A stretch of 64,000 nt of DNA from Phymatolithon calcareum. Its lineage: Eukaryota; Rhodophyta; Florideophyceae; Hapalidiales. How positions within the stretch are numbered: the stretch's first letter is position 1; every line of letters begins with the position of its first letter. Below the pieces are notes generated by a model. The model had not been told where the DNA came from. It searched no databases and was given only the letters and a program-made list of their open reading frames with translations. The DNA lies in NCBI GenBank assembly GCA_977006965.1, contig OZ345358.1:2666001-2730000 (forward strand), in the 5' to 3' direction. The position numbers and the translations under genes were made by a program. Positions 11,183-22,625 of this stretch are shown piece after piece.

Positions 11183-11771
11183 GCCCAGTCCGATCGTTCA
11201 AACAAAAAGGGACGACGGGCTCGGTAAGATCAGAGTTTGGTCTCGTTTTCACTCGTGACCCGAGAGAGATGACATGGCTGGACATGACGGGACGGCAGCG
11301 ATTAGCTCTATGGGATTCCTGCGTTTGTTTCTTTGGAGCAGAACAAGAATTTTTTACGGTTGAATACCTCCCAAAATGGCGGTTGTATATATAAACGGAC
11401 AAACGAAACCCGACTTAAAGTCCAGTACACTGTCACCGTAAACTGTCACCGTACACTGGGGTACACGACCCTTTGACTAACAAGAGCATTGTTACTCGTG
11501 CTCCCAGAAGAAGAGTATTTCTAATTTCCGCCATGCATTCACGTCCAAATGAAATGTGTGGCAAAACTCTTGGCATATATGACTGTGTTATGCGGCTTGT
11601 TGATGACGTTTGAGTGCCATTGGCATATTAATTGCAAATACATTTAGGAATCCTTTCCTGGAAGAGACCACTCAAAATCAAAATACGCTAACACAATTTG
11701 ACTATAAAACCGCTGTAGTTTCCGTGATAAACATGTGAAAATGTCCCCTTAGCCTACCCATAAGAGACTTG

Positions 11772-12935
11772 TCATTGCTGTTCGGCATAAGGCGAAAGCT
11801 CTTCATACGGCTGAATGACGACATAGCCCTGTTTAAAGCAAAGCTGGAACTCCTCTCCTGTGGTTCGGCCAAGCATGCTTTTCAAGCTTAAATCCCATGT
11901 GAAGCTCGGTTCGTGCGTCCACGCGACAGTTGCGTTCGGATCTGTATAGACGGGATCATTCGCCTTCGCCGATAGTGTAACTACACTTCCGTGGCACTAA
12001 AAACAGAACAAAAATTAATCAAAATGCGAATCTCCAGTTAGAGCACAAGAAGCAACCTGCACCTGGAGAGTACCTTTTGCAGACTTACTGTAAAGGCAAG
12101 CATTCCAGTCCCGCTGATACGAACATTGAATAACCCACCGGAAGCCATACCGGCAGAGCGGATAAGTTTGATTTCATGATTGAGCGTGCCAGACATCGCG
12201 AGAACATCATTGCCGTTGATAGAGAGAGATTGGTTGTTGAGTTGCACGACGGAAACGATTTTTCCACAGTCTGCAACGAACACCTTGCCAGTACCCTCGC
12301 ACTTCACAAGAGTCATACCTTGAAACGAAGAGCGAAACCAAAAAGAAATGCGCATGTTAGATCATGGGCAATAGTACAACAATGGCTAATTGAAAGTGAA
12401 GCTTCAACATACCTTCACCAGTTAGAGCTTTCTTAAGAACATTCGAAAAGCCCTGTTGGCGCGCACTCTGCCGAGTGAACTTAATATTTCCCCGACGCGC
12501 AACCATGCTTCCGTGCTTGATCCAGGCCCATGGATTGGCGTCGGTAAGATTAATCTCGAGAAGCTTATCACGCGCAAGTTCAAAAAATCCATTGCCCATG
12601 TCACGCTGCCCTGTCTTCTTCAACAGAGACTCGAGGGTGTATTTCTCGCTGCTCACGGTGGCTACGTAGGGAATCTTGTCTTTGGCATTCTTATCAGGCG
12701 ATGCGCCAGATAATGGTACTGTGTTTGAAGGGTAGAGAGGAAGACTTGCCGGAACTTTGCCTCCATTCAACGAAGAGCTTGGAGAGTAAGGTGGTGCGCT
12801 TGGAGTGGATACATGAGCGCTGCCGGTGCCGAAAGGGAGCGACCAAGATGTCACGCCAGTCTGAGGGTTGAAATAGTACGGGCGGCCGTCAGGTGCCGAG
12901 AGAGCTTTCCATCCAGGTGGCAGCGGAGCCGACAT
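11772..12935 (-). CDS. AIM24: WW domain-AIM24 family protein (three exons)
   Basis: Exons run 12935-12413, 12318-12074 and 11996-11772. Introns of 94 and 77 nt have GT-AG ends (GAAG|GTATGT to TTTCAAG; AAAG|GTACTC to TTTTTAG). Joining them keeps the frame and rebuilds the AIM24 core. Residues about 4-33 form a WW domain (LPPGWKALS...PYYFNPQTGVTSWS). The rest matches the AIM24/TRAP-like fold: GSMVARRGNIKF, then ALTGEG with MTLVKCEG, then VNG/NDVLAMSGTLNHEIK, and a C-terminal HEPSFTWDLS. In yeast the family acts in mitochondrial biogenesis. WW domains bind Pro-rich ligands, so this fusion suggests recruitment to a partner. ATG 12935 is the only sensible start. Presence of the fold is firm; the cellular role is inference. 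Confidence 0.8.
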
Positions 12936-14074
12936 CTCTGGGGGTTGCGGGAAAATGCATATTTAGTAGATTCTCGCTCAATCCAAAAAGAAGCACAAGT
13001 ATTTGCTTGTATCATATTGTAAGCCGGCTGTCATGCTGATGCGCAGTCGATGTCTCAACCACATATATCTTTCATACGCTCTTCATCAGGGCGACAAATA
13101 GTGTTCTGGGCGCTGACTGGTGGAAAGATTTCAAATCTGAACGAGGCACGTAACATGAATTCAAACGCAGATTCCTTTCAGACAGGTTCTGTCGCAAAAA
13201 TGTTGCGCATGTTCTGAAAAACGGATTCGTTGATTGCGCAGCGCTCAACAACTCAAAGAAAGAACCGCGCCGCCCAAAGTGAGGCATGGGTATGCGCTAC
13301 CGTTGAGCGCAAAAAGTTTCGGACAAGTGCAATTGAGCTCTCCGGTAGGCGCCCGGAAAGAAGGGCGGAATCGCCCAATTTCGACGTGTTTTGCAAAACA
13401 CGAACCTAAAACACGTCCACATATGATGAGCTTTTGTGAAATTTTTTTGTATGTTCTAAATCTACATAGTGGTGTCTTTCAGAAAGTGCAGTGAAATATT
13501 GAATTCTTTAACTTTCTCTCCAGTTAGGAGCCGTTAAAGTCGACAGAATCTGCACGTTTTGTGGAATGTGTGAACATTTATTTCAAATGCGGATTCCGGA
13601 ATCTTGTTACGAACGCGTTTTTGAATATCGCCCAATCGCAGGGCGATTTATGCACGCTTCGGATTTTAGCCCGAAAATCTTACTGTGTAGATGGTATGAT
13701 CTCTCCATTAGATTTCGGAAACTGCTGTGTCAAACTTTGCCATTCTGTACGTTTGGGTCGAATAGAAACATGAAATGTAACATTTTCCTAATTTTACGTC
13801 TTTTCCCGCAACCCCCTGGAGGCTCAAGGCCGAACTTCGGCAAGATTCCAAGTACGGCTTACGTGACAGAGGTGCAAAGTGGGATTGAAGTATGCATTTT
13901 GCACACCATGACGATTTCGTGTCGCTTCAGGAATGATGCAATAAAATTTTCGTGATCAGGTGCTAACCAGACTGACTGACTGCGTGTACCATCAAGTAAT
14001 CGCCTAGAAGTAAGGCATTGGGAGATCCTGTAGTGGGATACCTCCAATGATTACTGTGCACCAAAGATTTGGTC

Positions 14075-14097
14075 CGGCAACAGGACTCCTGTTGCCG
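14075..14097. repeat. perfect short hairpin
   Basis: CGGCAACAGGA, one nucleotide, then its exact complement. Confidence 0.85.
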
Positions 14098-14409
14098 TGC
14101 TCATCTTGGCCGATCTCGACTTCGAGTCAGCATATGTGTAATCCAGAGCTCCGCTGCTAGTGGCGCAAAGGGCCGCGCAGTCTACCACCGTGCTAGTCGA
14201 TATTATCCCAGGGAGCTCAAAAATGTTGTATCTATTGAAACCAACTTTTTTTTAATTCGAGTTTATTTAAAAGCCCCACAGACTTCCGAAGATATGGGCG
14301 AGACTTCCTCTGATGCTACCTACCTTCATACAGCTCACGAAACGTCCACCAGAATGGCGGACGGGAAAACTCAGGATACAAAGTAATTCTATCTCAGTCC
14401 TCTACGGGA

Positions 14410-14712
14410 TTGAGGCTTCTTTGCACGCACTGGTTATTTCACCGTTTCCCATATCCCTGGCAAGAACAAGCAAGAAACGAAGATTACGAACTCGATGAAG
14501 CTCTCACAGTTATCTCAAACTTAATGCCCAAGCAACGACTTTCCGATATTCAAAAAGAGATGCTGGAAATGGCAGTTGATACCGTCCAAAGAAAATGTCC
14601 GAAATCAAAATGAAAACGTAACCGAAGGATTGTAGCGCAACGAAAAGTCTCTCAGGTGCAATGATAATTGACTAAGGGAGCTTCAATGAAATAGAAATCC
14701 ATCCATCCCTCT
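14410..14712 (+). mobile_element. LINE-like 3' end, family D
   Basis: The frame ends EMLEMAVDTVQRKCPKSK at about 14613, followed by the same noncoding tail as 10575-10715, ending in a short (ATCC) repeat. The shared coding end shows both copies derive from one protein-coding element. Left boundary unknown. Confidence 0.6.
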
Positions 14713-15509
14713 ACGGGATTGTTGGTGCTTGGGCTCGCACGCTTTTTGACTTGCCTTCTGAGAATCAATACAGGTCTTCTTCGTTCTCCATGCGTTCTAT
14801 GAATGTCTTGTGATACGAAAGGTCTGGGAGACTTCAAATGAGTCCAAGGCGTTAAGGTAGGCGGTCGGCCGATGACATAATGGCCCGCCGGGAAAAGACA
14901 ACACATGTAGAGTTTTCGTCGCTCCTAAGCTCCCTCAAGATACGAATTTCACTTTGAAGGATCCTTTCGATTTGGCGCTATCGTGCCAATCCATACAGTA
15001 CTTTCAAGGAGTTGCATTCACAAGACCATGTGCCCTAAGGAAAGACCTGGACCAGTGACATTACGTGAGTCGAAGTATTTCAGTTTTATTGTAAAGGAGG
15101 CTAGCTATCCAACTGGAGGATAAATGGCACCTTGAATCTTATTCTTATTACGATGCTATCCACCCTTCATAACGTGAGTCTTCTATCAATACGAGTTACC
15201 GTTTGGAGGCAATTGCATACCCCCCGAGCGCAGCATTATCCAAAAATCGCAAGAGGAACGAGATGCTTTACGCCCCATCGTGAGCCGATTATTGTCCCGC
15301 ATGGAGTACCATAGTACGAGTTTCAAGCTCTACGCCCGATTGGGAGAAGATCTTCCTCTCAGTTTTGGGAATTTTGCATTCAAAACGGAGATTTCATATC
15401 CGAAAAGGGTGGAATTGAATTTCAAAGGAAGTACGCTTGTGCCACGACGATTTTTCCAAAAGTTTACCTGCGAAAAATTGCTGCTTGCACGTCCGCTAAG
15501 CTGAGAAGA

Positions 15510-15788
15510 ATGGGGCCAAATGGGACTACAGTGACAGAGGTGATTACGTTTTTTGGAATACTCAACCTCATTGCAAGGGTGAAGTTCGGCGCTGATAGCG
15601 ATTTGCGTGGTTGCGAACTTATTCTCTGCTGCCCATCCAGAGCTTTAGCGGGATATTCCTTAGCGAATGAATTTAAGTTGCTGGCCAAGAAAATCGTCGA
15701 TAACTTATTTGACTCACGCATTACTCGTCGACGTTCAGTAGCCCCAGAACTTACATCTGCACTCGGGAGCGGTATTGGAACCCACTAA
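15510..15788 (+). CDS. unrecognised short open frame
   Basis: A 92-codon frame starting with ATG encodes TVTEVITFFGILNLIARVKFG and a basic C-terminus. Composition is protein-like, but there is no known motif, and the upstream frame at 15280-15504 would need a join to be one gene. It may be a fragment of a transposon protein. Little more can be said. Confidence 0.2.
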   Translation: MGPNGTTVTEVITFFGILNLIARVKFGADSDLRGCELILCCPSRALAGYSLANEFKLLAKKIVDNLFDSRITRRRSVAPELTSALGSGIGTH

Positions 15789-16189
15789 ACGCCCTAGAAG
15801 AAGAAGAGGAAGACTGCAGATGTCATGCTGACTACTTTTGCTGTGGAAAACTACTGCAGAGTTGGCAAACTCAAGACGACGAGCCACGTGTGCTCATCAC
15901 GTAATAGGCTTGGCAGTGCCACAATATAGTTTTGTGGCACTTCTACAGGAAGGTAGTTTTTCACTAAGCATGTTGAAGACATCCATGGGCTTGACGCTTT
16001 TGACGTGGTCGATAGCGAGTAGCTTTCATGTGCAAAAAATTAAATGAATCTCATTCCGTCAACTGAGGGATAATATCTTTAAACTAGACACTAGAGTTGG
16101 AGAAGTTGGAGATGAGCGCATCAATTGTGATTAGGGAACATATTTGTAACAAAGGGTAGTTAGCGGGACCTAATCTGCTCTATTGCCGT

Positions 16190-16245
16190 CGTGTGCTCGT
16201 GTTGAGGGCTTCTAAAATAAAAACCTACAATTTCCCCCATAGAGT
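16190..16245 (+). mobile_element. very short LINE 3' end, family A
   Basis: GTTGAGGGCTTCTAAAATAA, then AACCTACAATTTCCCC, is the family A terminus also found at 35500-35530 and 59604-59641. Only the last several dozen bases are present. Confidence 0.65.
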
Positions 16246-16450
16246 ACCTGCAGAACGACGAAGGCCCGTGCTGAAGCCCAGTTACGAAAAGTTGCGTTCA
16301 CGGCTCCACAATTCCGTACAAGCCAATAAATTTGGTACGAAATCCATCATGGAAGACCTGTCCTAAGTGAAGCAGCAACAGAGGAAATCTTGCCCGTATA
16401 TATACGGACAAGCCTTCCTTTGTTTCTACTTCCGACTTTTTTTAAAAATA

Positions 16451-16499
16451 TTAAGTTTTTGAAAAAACTTAACAGTCTTACGGATATATTCGTAAGACT
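16451..16499. repeat. two adjacent hairpins
   Basis: TTAAGTTTTT/AAAAACTTAA at 16451-16472 and AGTCTTACG/CGTAAGACT at 16474-16499. The latter is GC-containing and perfect. Confidence 0.75.
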
Positions 16500-16875
16500 T
16501 TGAGGCTTTTGATACCCACTTTGGGAGTAAAGCGGCACCCATTTTGCAATTCTTACAAAGACCATGTTTTTTTTCTTTGCCGACTGCGTCTATTTTTTCG
16601 GAAATGGTAGGGAATACCCACGCGACTACAGATCTGCCAGGAGGCACCCGAAGAAAATATTGTGCCCATAGGGCACCATCAGTCGCTTGTCGTGCGCTTT
16701 CTTTTTTTGCAACTGTTTAGTTGTGTATTTGAAAGCCCTCATTAACACTCCTAAGACTGTACGGTAGCAGCTTTTCGTAACTTGTTCATTCTAGTATATC
16801 GCCTGGTCCCTAATACAGGGACTCGTTGTTCTCCATACAGTATTGTCAAGCTTGTCGTGTGCTGTGATGATCATC

Positions 16876-16919
16876 AATTGCCGCCGACCGATGATCATGA
16901 TCATCGGTCGACGGCAATT
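16876..16919. repeat. 44-bp palindrome
   Basis: Centre at 16897/16898; arms AATTGCCG...GATCA pair with one mismatch. Confidence 0.9.
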
Positions 16920-16938
16920 TGTCCTATACTGTAAGATC

Positions 16939-17040
16939 CAACGGCGCATGCGCGGGGATATATGTTGATTTATTTTTAAAAAAGCTCCCAAAGCCTCAAT
17001 TTGAGTAACAGGGCAGCTTCTCGCTGCAACGGCGCATGCG
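16939..17040 (-). mobile_element. 74-bp LINE 3' end, family B, with 14-bp target-site duplication
   Basis: CAACGGCGCATGCG is present exactly at 16939-16952 and 17027-17040. Between them, 16953-17026 is the reverse complement of the family B 3' terminus (compare 28420-28490 and 8115-8163). This defines an extremely short insertion of a minus-strand LINE end. The right duplication continues into AGCATGCGCCGTT, making a hairpin at 17028-17053. Confidence 0.9.
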
Positions 17041-17312
17041 AGCATGCGCCGTTTTCTCAGTTTTTGACCACTTCTGTCTGGGCACATTCCCGCGAACAAT
17101 ACTGTAGAGAAATGGCAATTCTTGAGGTCCGTCTTTTGGCCAATGCCCGCACGCAATCGTTGACTGGATCGTTTCGTCTTCTCTATTGCGTTCTCTGCCA
17201 AGACCGACAAAACTTTTTTCTGTTAGCCTGCAATGTGCGAAAATCGGTTCGTACAACATTACTGAAATCGGGATTTTCGGTGCCGATTTACTCTGAGGTT
17301 GGCTGTTGAAAA

Positions 17313-17370
17313 TATACTTTACCGAAAAAACCTTTTCTTTAAAAAAACAAGGTTTTTTTAGTAAAGTATA
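17313..17370. repeat. hairpin, 22-bp arms
   Basis: TATACTTTACCGAAAAAACC(TT) pairs with 17349-17370 with one mismatch around a 14-nt A/T-rich loop. Confidence 0.85.
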
Positions 17371-18107
17371 GAAAAGTACTTCTGGTTGTCCACGTGGACT
17401 CGCGAATCGTGGAACCACCGCAGTTGCTTTGGGTGGATTCGCCTAATGACAAATGGCAGGCAGAGAAGAAGCGTGCTTACAGTTAACTAGCAGGATTAAC
17501 ATCCTGCCGTCCTCTAGGTAGAGGAAAAACAAAAAGCATGGTTTGCTAGCTTCATAGGGGAATAAGCATTCATTTGTAATTATTATTATAAAATACTTTA
17601 AGTATTTGATTACTAGGTTTACAGCGAGGAAATCCATTACAATTTAGAGCTGACTAACTGGGGACTGATTTTTCGATTACGGACCCAGTTGTTTGTCAGT
17701 CAATGTCAGTCACAAAAACACCCCCGCATGTTGCAGATATAACTGTTCGTTTTGTACTTTATGTTATACAAACTGCATCAGCGTGATCCAAAGGCCTATT
17801 TTCGAAATGTTCCATATATTATCGTCTACTAGGTGGCGCATGCCACCATTAGTTCGTTCCTCTTCCCTGCATTTGGGTTCTATACACTCTCGGTAGTACC
17901 AGATTTACACAGCGATTGTTTTCCAAGAAGGCTTTCCTTCAAAGACAAGCGCTTCCATCTCCCGTACAAATACGTTGACATTGTCCCGTTGAGTGCAAAC
18001 ACTAAAACGTAGGCTCAATAATCACCTCCTTATCGCACTATGGCTTGCTATTCCGTAATAGAAGCACAAAACCTCATCTTTATCTACTCAACGGCTTGTT
18101 GCGTCTC

Positions 18108-19748
18108 CTAAATATTATTACGCTTCTTGAAGCTCTGCACAACAATCTTAGACTGAGGCACAATCTCCGGTACAACGTTATACTTCTTACTTTGCTTCGG
18201 GTCCAATTCCATTGTATATTCTCGCAGGAGCACTGACAGAGAAGATTTCATGAGCACCCCGGCCAGCGCCGCTCCAAGGCAGTAGTGCGGAGACCCTGAC
18301 GCACCATAGGTTAGCACTTTCGGCACTGGAGTTGTCCCGGCTTCCCGAACAAACCTGTCGATTCTAAGCGTTTCAGGATCCTCATACATTTGATCGTCCC
18401 GCATAGCACTCGCAAAGTCAAAAAACAGGACAGATCCAGCCGTAATACGTCGACCGCATACCTCGATATCACGACTCACTTTCCTGTTTACACCAACAGC
18501 TGACGGGTACATGCGTAATATTTCCGTTGTAAATGAATCGAGCAGGGGCATCTCTGACATGATTTGCTCGTACTTGACCTCTTTTGAACCGACTCTGGAA
18601 GTAATGTCATCTTGCTCTGCCGTGAGTTGATCCCAGATAGATTTGTCGAGGCCAAGCTCGAAAGCGGCACAAGACGATGTGGCAGCGGTCGTGGCATAGC
18701 CGGCGAACCACAGCCCAAGAATGAGAGATGCGAGCCTACTAAGGGCTTCAGGGTGATTGCTCTGACCCTTACCTGTTTTCAAATTTGAAAATGCAATGAC
18801 CATCATGAGTACATTCACATCTCCCTTCATGATATCTTTGCTACCGCGGTGACTGAGCTTGTCACCGTACTCACGAAGCATTTCAATAATGTCAGCTTTC
18901 TTCACCAGACACTCTTCAACGACGTTGTACAATATGTCCAGAACCTCTTGCTTGGCTGTCATGGCGTCATCAAAAATAGGTCCAAAAGTGGGACTGAAAA
19001 ATGCTTTCTGGATTCTCAGAAACTTTTTGCGAATGACCGATGCATATTCCGTCTCCATACTGATCCCGGTTGTGAGTTTCACGATGATGGAGAGGTACAA
19101 CTCACGAAAAGTAGGGTCCAGAAGCACTTTCCCATTCGTAGCCACTGACTTCTCAACGTGGGCCCAAGTCTTGTGCACTTGTTCTAGAATGATGTCCAAA
19201 TAGAATGGGAAAACGGATGGCGAAAACGCAGGTCGCAGCGCGCCTCTTGCCACGCTGTGGTCGGCGCCATCAAGCAGGATCATGGAGTTAGTGCCAAAAA
19301 CTGCGGCAATCACCTCGGAGGCACCGGCGTTCTTGAACACTTCCACGTTCCTGATCATGTCCAGCATGGCGCCGGGGTGAGTGACGAAGTGCAATGGCCG
19401 GACGAGAAAATTGGAGGTATACACGCCGCCGTACCGCTTTGCGCGACTTGTCGGAGTACTTAGACCGAACTTGGACTCCAATAGGTAGCCGATAAAGGGC
19501 ACGCTCCTGTGAACAGGCGGTGGGGGTGGAGCGTCATCCTCCGACAAGTCTTCCGGAAGAACACGATAGTACGGCGAGCTTGAGGCTTTGTCTTGCTTCG
19601 GCGAAATGGTCTTGGCCGGGGTGCTGTGTGAGGACGTTTTGCGGCCTGGGGTTTCGAGAACGCACACTGGGACACGCTTGGATGAGACAGATCGGTGTCC
19701 CTTCCAAGAGGGCGCGAAGGAGGAGGAGAACGAGATAACGGCGTGCAT
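18108..19748 (-). CDS. cytochrome P450, possibly plastid-targeted
   Basis: The 546-residue protein shows the P450 landmarks: I-helix AGYATTAATS at about 349 (oxygen-activation motif), EILR (ExxR) at 409-412, and the haem-Cys region SGSPHYCLGAALA with Cys at 490. The last resembles bacterial-style P450s in having His two residues before Cys, and the canonical Phe-Gly lead is altered (YGASGS). Expected activity is haem-thiolate mono-oxygenation with a redox partner; the substrate is unknown. From ATG 19748 the N-terminus (MHAVISFSSSFAPSW..., Ser/Lys/Arg-rich, few acidic residues) looks like a plastid presequence, and no N-terminal membrane anchor is obvious. In-frame ATGs at 19928 and 19925 would add about 60 residues. 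A Pro run (PPPPP) follows the presequence. It is a single exon, with long gene-free flanks. Confidence 0.85.
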   Translation of the reverse strand: MHAVISFSSSFAPSWKGHRSVSSKRVPVCVLETPGRKTSSHSTPAKTISPKQDKASSSPYYRVLPEDLSEDDAPPPPPVHRSVPFIGYLLESKFGLSTPTSRAKRYGGVYTSNFLVRPLHFVTHPGAMLDMIRNVEVFKNAGASEVIAAVFGTNSMILLDGADHSVARGALRPAFSPSVFPFYLDIILEQVHKTWAHVEKSVATNGKVLLDPTFRELYLSIIVKLTTGISMETEYASVIRKKFLRIQKAFFSPTFGPIFDDAMTAKQEVLDILYNVVEECLVKKADIIEMLREYGDKLSHRGSKDIMKGDVNVLMMVIAFSNLKTGKGQSNHPEALSRLASLILGLWFAGYATTAATSSCAAFELGLDKSIWDQLTAEQDDITSRVGSKEVKYEQIMSEMPLLDSFTTEILRMYPSAVGVNRKVSRDIEVCGRRITAGSVLFFDFASAMRDDQMYEDPETLRIDRFVREAGTTPVPKVLTYGASGSPHYCLGAALAGVLMKSSLSVLLREYTMELDPKQSKKYNVVPEIVPQSKIVVQSFKKRNNI

Positions 19749-20649
19749 GTCGCGACCGCAAGACAGGACGTTTAGGAGACTCTTCGATGCAGTTTGGGGG
19801 CTAGAAGGACGTTGGCAAGCTACACTGCGCGGTACAGTATATGCTCTTTCAGGTGTCCTCGATACCAGCATTGATGCTACGTCTGCATCCCAACTGACAA
19901 TGAAAAAGATTTGGTTGGTTAGCATCATCTTGAATCTACACTTAAGCACGTGCTGTTGTATGGGATAAATTCAATAGATCGTGAGGAGACTGATTGGCTG
20001 TTAGTTTGCCAGTTGATAACGGTGTACACCCACATCCAATGGAATATATCCAATTGGCATGAACGGGCTGATGGAGGTAGGCGATTCGTTATCGATAACA
20101 GATCTTTGAGGCGTGGCAGGAGGAAGAGCCAACACGACATTCATAATCCGTTTTAAAAGCTCGCCTTTCAAACTATCACTTCATTGCAATACAAACGTAG
20201 ATCATCTTGTTTTCAGTACAGTACTGACGCACTGATAACGTCTGAGCCCCTCAGTCGTGATATCCTTTTCAGCAAGGACCCCTCTGTTAGATAATTTGGC
20301 TACTGCAGCTTGAGGTCCCCACTTCGCGCAACTTAACCGCCTCCTTCCGGATTTTCACCTAGTAATCAATGCCACAGATGCATTGATGTCTGCTAAGAGC
20401 TTGTGTATTGCCGTTCACAGTCAGGTGTACTGAAAGTATGCGGATCGCTCCTCCATATACTACTCCTGTTTACATCCCATATTATCCCCTTGTCTGATGA
20501 GGGATATGTAATGCTTTATTGAAGTACCGCCATTTGTGTCAGCGGCCCACTACCGGACCGGCACTAAACTTGTCCACGTGATTTCTAGTTTTTAGGTCGT
20601 CTACGGTACGTCCGTTGTAACCCGTCACATGCTTTTTTTGCATTTTTTT

Positions 20650-20686
20650 AAAGGCAGACCAATCTGCCCAAAGATTGGTCTCCTTT
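20650..20686. repeat. hairpin
   Basis: AGACCAATC and GATTGGTCT pair around an 8-nt loop, with AAAGG/CCTTT extending the stem. Confidence 0.75.
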
Positions 20687-22263
20687 CTCGTAATGCTTTC
20701 AGACATAAGCAAATCATACAAAGAACATCGACCATGGACAGGCATTGAAGCGATAATTCAGAGTATAGCCTCTTCCTTATTGTTCGCTAAACTCGTTTCT
20801 CTTCTACTCAGAGCGTTCATCGAACTTTCGAATCCTGCATTTACCGAATCGCGAGGTGACCAAGACAGCGTCCAACAGCTAATGGAAGCCCAGTACTTTT
20901 TCGACTGTCCCTCGCTCTGTCAGCCCGAAGTGATCGCGGTCGTCTCACGAATGTCATTTTGTGATCTCGACTGTTAAGTGGTTGTCCTGAAGTTGGGAAG
21001 ATTTTCTATCCAGGTATATAGTAATCAGGCGCACATGGGCTGTACTTCCGCACTCGAGTTTAAATTCCACATCGGACGCATTGCGCAGACCCTATGCTGT
21101 ATAGTATTTATGATTTAAACTAGCTGCATCAGAGCCTGGTGCACGAACTAGCTGTGTCTGGTCATTGCTGCTCGCATCGCGCGTAGTAGATTCCACTCGT
21201 ATTTGCCACAATCTCACTCCGATCTAACCTATATCAGCTTCACATCCCAGTGCTCTCACTATATTCATTGCACCCGGCACGACTCACCGATATATTTTCT
21301 TTCGTTCTTCATTGCAGAACCAAAATTGTTCACTCGAGTTGCTTTCCTTTAATTCCAAATCTAAGTTGTTCTATCCCCTTCTCTCTTCTCAACGTATCAA
21401 CTGATTGCATGTATAGCCGATCCATCAACTAAAGTCTCTGCAGCTCATGAGCACATGATTTGCAGTCTCCAAGAGGGGTCCATTGCAATATACAGCCGTA
21501 AAAATAAAAATAGAGCTCTATTGGGAGGATGCAGTCGTATTGGAATACGTATTACGTGAGAAGTGGCAGTTGGATTAGGCCGTAACTTCGGTGAAGCACA
21601 GCATGCTGTAGCAATTGGCCCCAAATAAAACAAATAATTGTCGTCCGAAATTCTTCCGTGCTCTCCCAGTGAGCTCCGGCTGCCGAAAGAGCTCAGCCGC
21701 GTTTGCAGGGTCTGCTCGCACCAGTCTTACTCTCCACTGTACGCTGAAACAAGCAGTGGATAGCTGCCATTTTGCGCTTGCTTTTCTTTTCCACGCGGTG
21801 TGGAGATAGAGACGTACATGAACTTCGATTTTCTCCTCGGGACTGCTGCAGAAGTGGAGAGTCTGTGGTCAATGTAGAAGCAAATTTTTGTGCGACAACC
21901 GCAAATCGATGACTGCAGTACCTTTTATTTCTCAAACCGAACAGGATCGGCAGATGGTCGATTGCTATGTCCAACGTTCGTAGCGAGCGTGTGTATCAGG
22001 GCATACAAGAAGACATGGAGCAGAACGACGCCGCTTGAGCATTGTTATGGCGCCTCTACGTCTTGGTGCTCGCGTTAATGATTCGCGTACGTTAAGAAAA
22101 TCAATGGTAAGGGCCTCGCAGGGCGTCAAGTGTTGAGTAATTTGGTTCATTGGTGAGATCATTGCGGCAAGGACTCTTATTGCAATACATATTGCGAATT
22201 ATTGCCTTCATTGCTATTGCGAAACTCATTGCTCTGGCGCATACCGTAAATAAAAATAATATG

Positions 22264-22420
22264 ATGAAACTCACTACATGGCCACCAAAAGTGGGAAAAA
22301 TTCACTACATGGCCACCCTTCGCCGAACCTACTACTCACACCTGGCCATGCGTACTATCATAACTCACCCTAGCCAAAACTACTACTCATCCGTTTCTCA
22401 GAGCACCTTTCGGAACATGT
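22264..22420. repeat. single terminal repeat related to the 31.2-kb TIR element
   Basis: The series ACTCACTACATGGCCACC (twice), ACCTACTACTCACACC and CTACTCATCCGTTTCTCAGA follows the same order as AATTCGCTAAA (twice), ACACCTACTATCC and ATCCGTTACGCAGAGAACT at 31226-31320. No matching opposite end was found nearby. Confidence 0.4.
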
Positions 22421-22499
22421 AGATCGAAAACTCTAACACATGCGTACAGTACTATTAATCGCCACACAGCGATCAGCGCATTACAGACAATGAAGGCTA

Positions 22500-22625
22500 A
22501 GGCTTAGCGTGTTACAATAGTTAGAACACTATGTAGAAGTACAGGCAATGCGACGCAGCGCCATGATAAGACTTTCAGGTGTGAAATAGACAAGGAGAAC
22601 TTCAAGTAAACTCACACCCATGCAT
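22500..22625 (+). mobile_element. diverged family D-like 3' end
   Basis: GCGACGCAGCGCCATGATAA, then GACTTTCAGGTGTGAAATAG and CTTCAAGTAAACTC, resemble the tails at 10640-10715 and 14630-14712 in order and spacing. Divergence is high. Confidence 0.4.

Larger units (their letters stand above)
10296..11771. other. intergenic stretch with retroelement tail
   Basis: Holds a family D 3' end (10530-10715) and a perfect hairpin (11139-11182). No other coding sequence is supported. It is the shared 3' side of the Lys-rich gene and the AIM24 gene, which converge. Confidence 0.5.
12936..18107. other. 5-kb gene-free stretch with hairpins and retroelement debris
   Basis: Contains hairpins (14075-14097, 16451-16499, 16876-16919, 17028-17053, 17313-17370), LINE-like 3' ends (14560-14712, 16190-16245, 16939-17040) and an unrecognised frame at 15510-15788. 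A phrase around GTGACAGAGGTG occurs twice (13863 and 15530), suggesting a second dispersed repeat. No other gene is supported. Confidence 0.5.
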
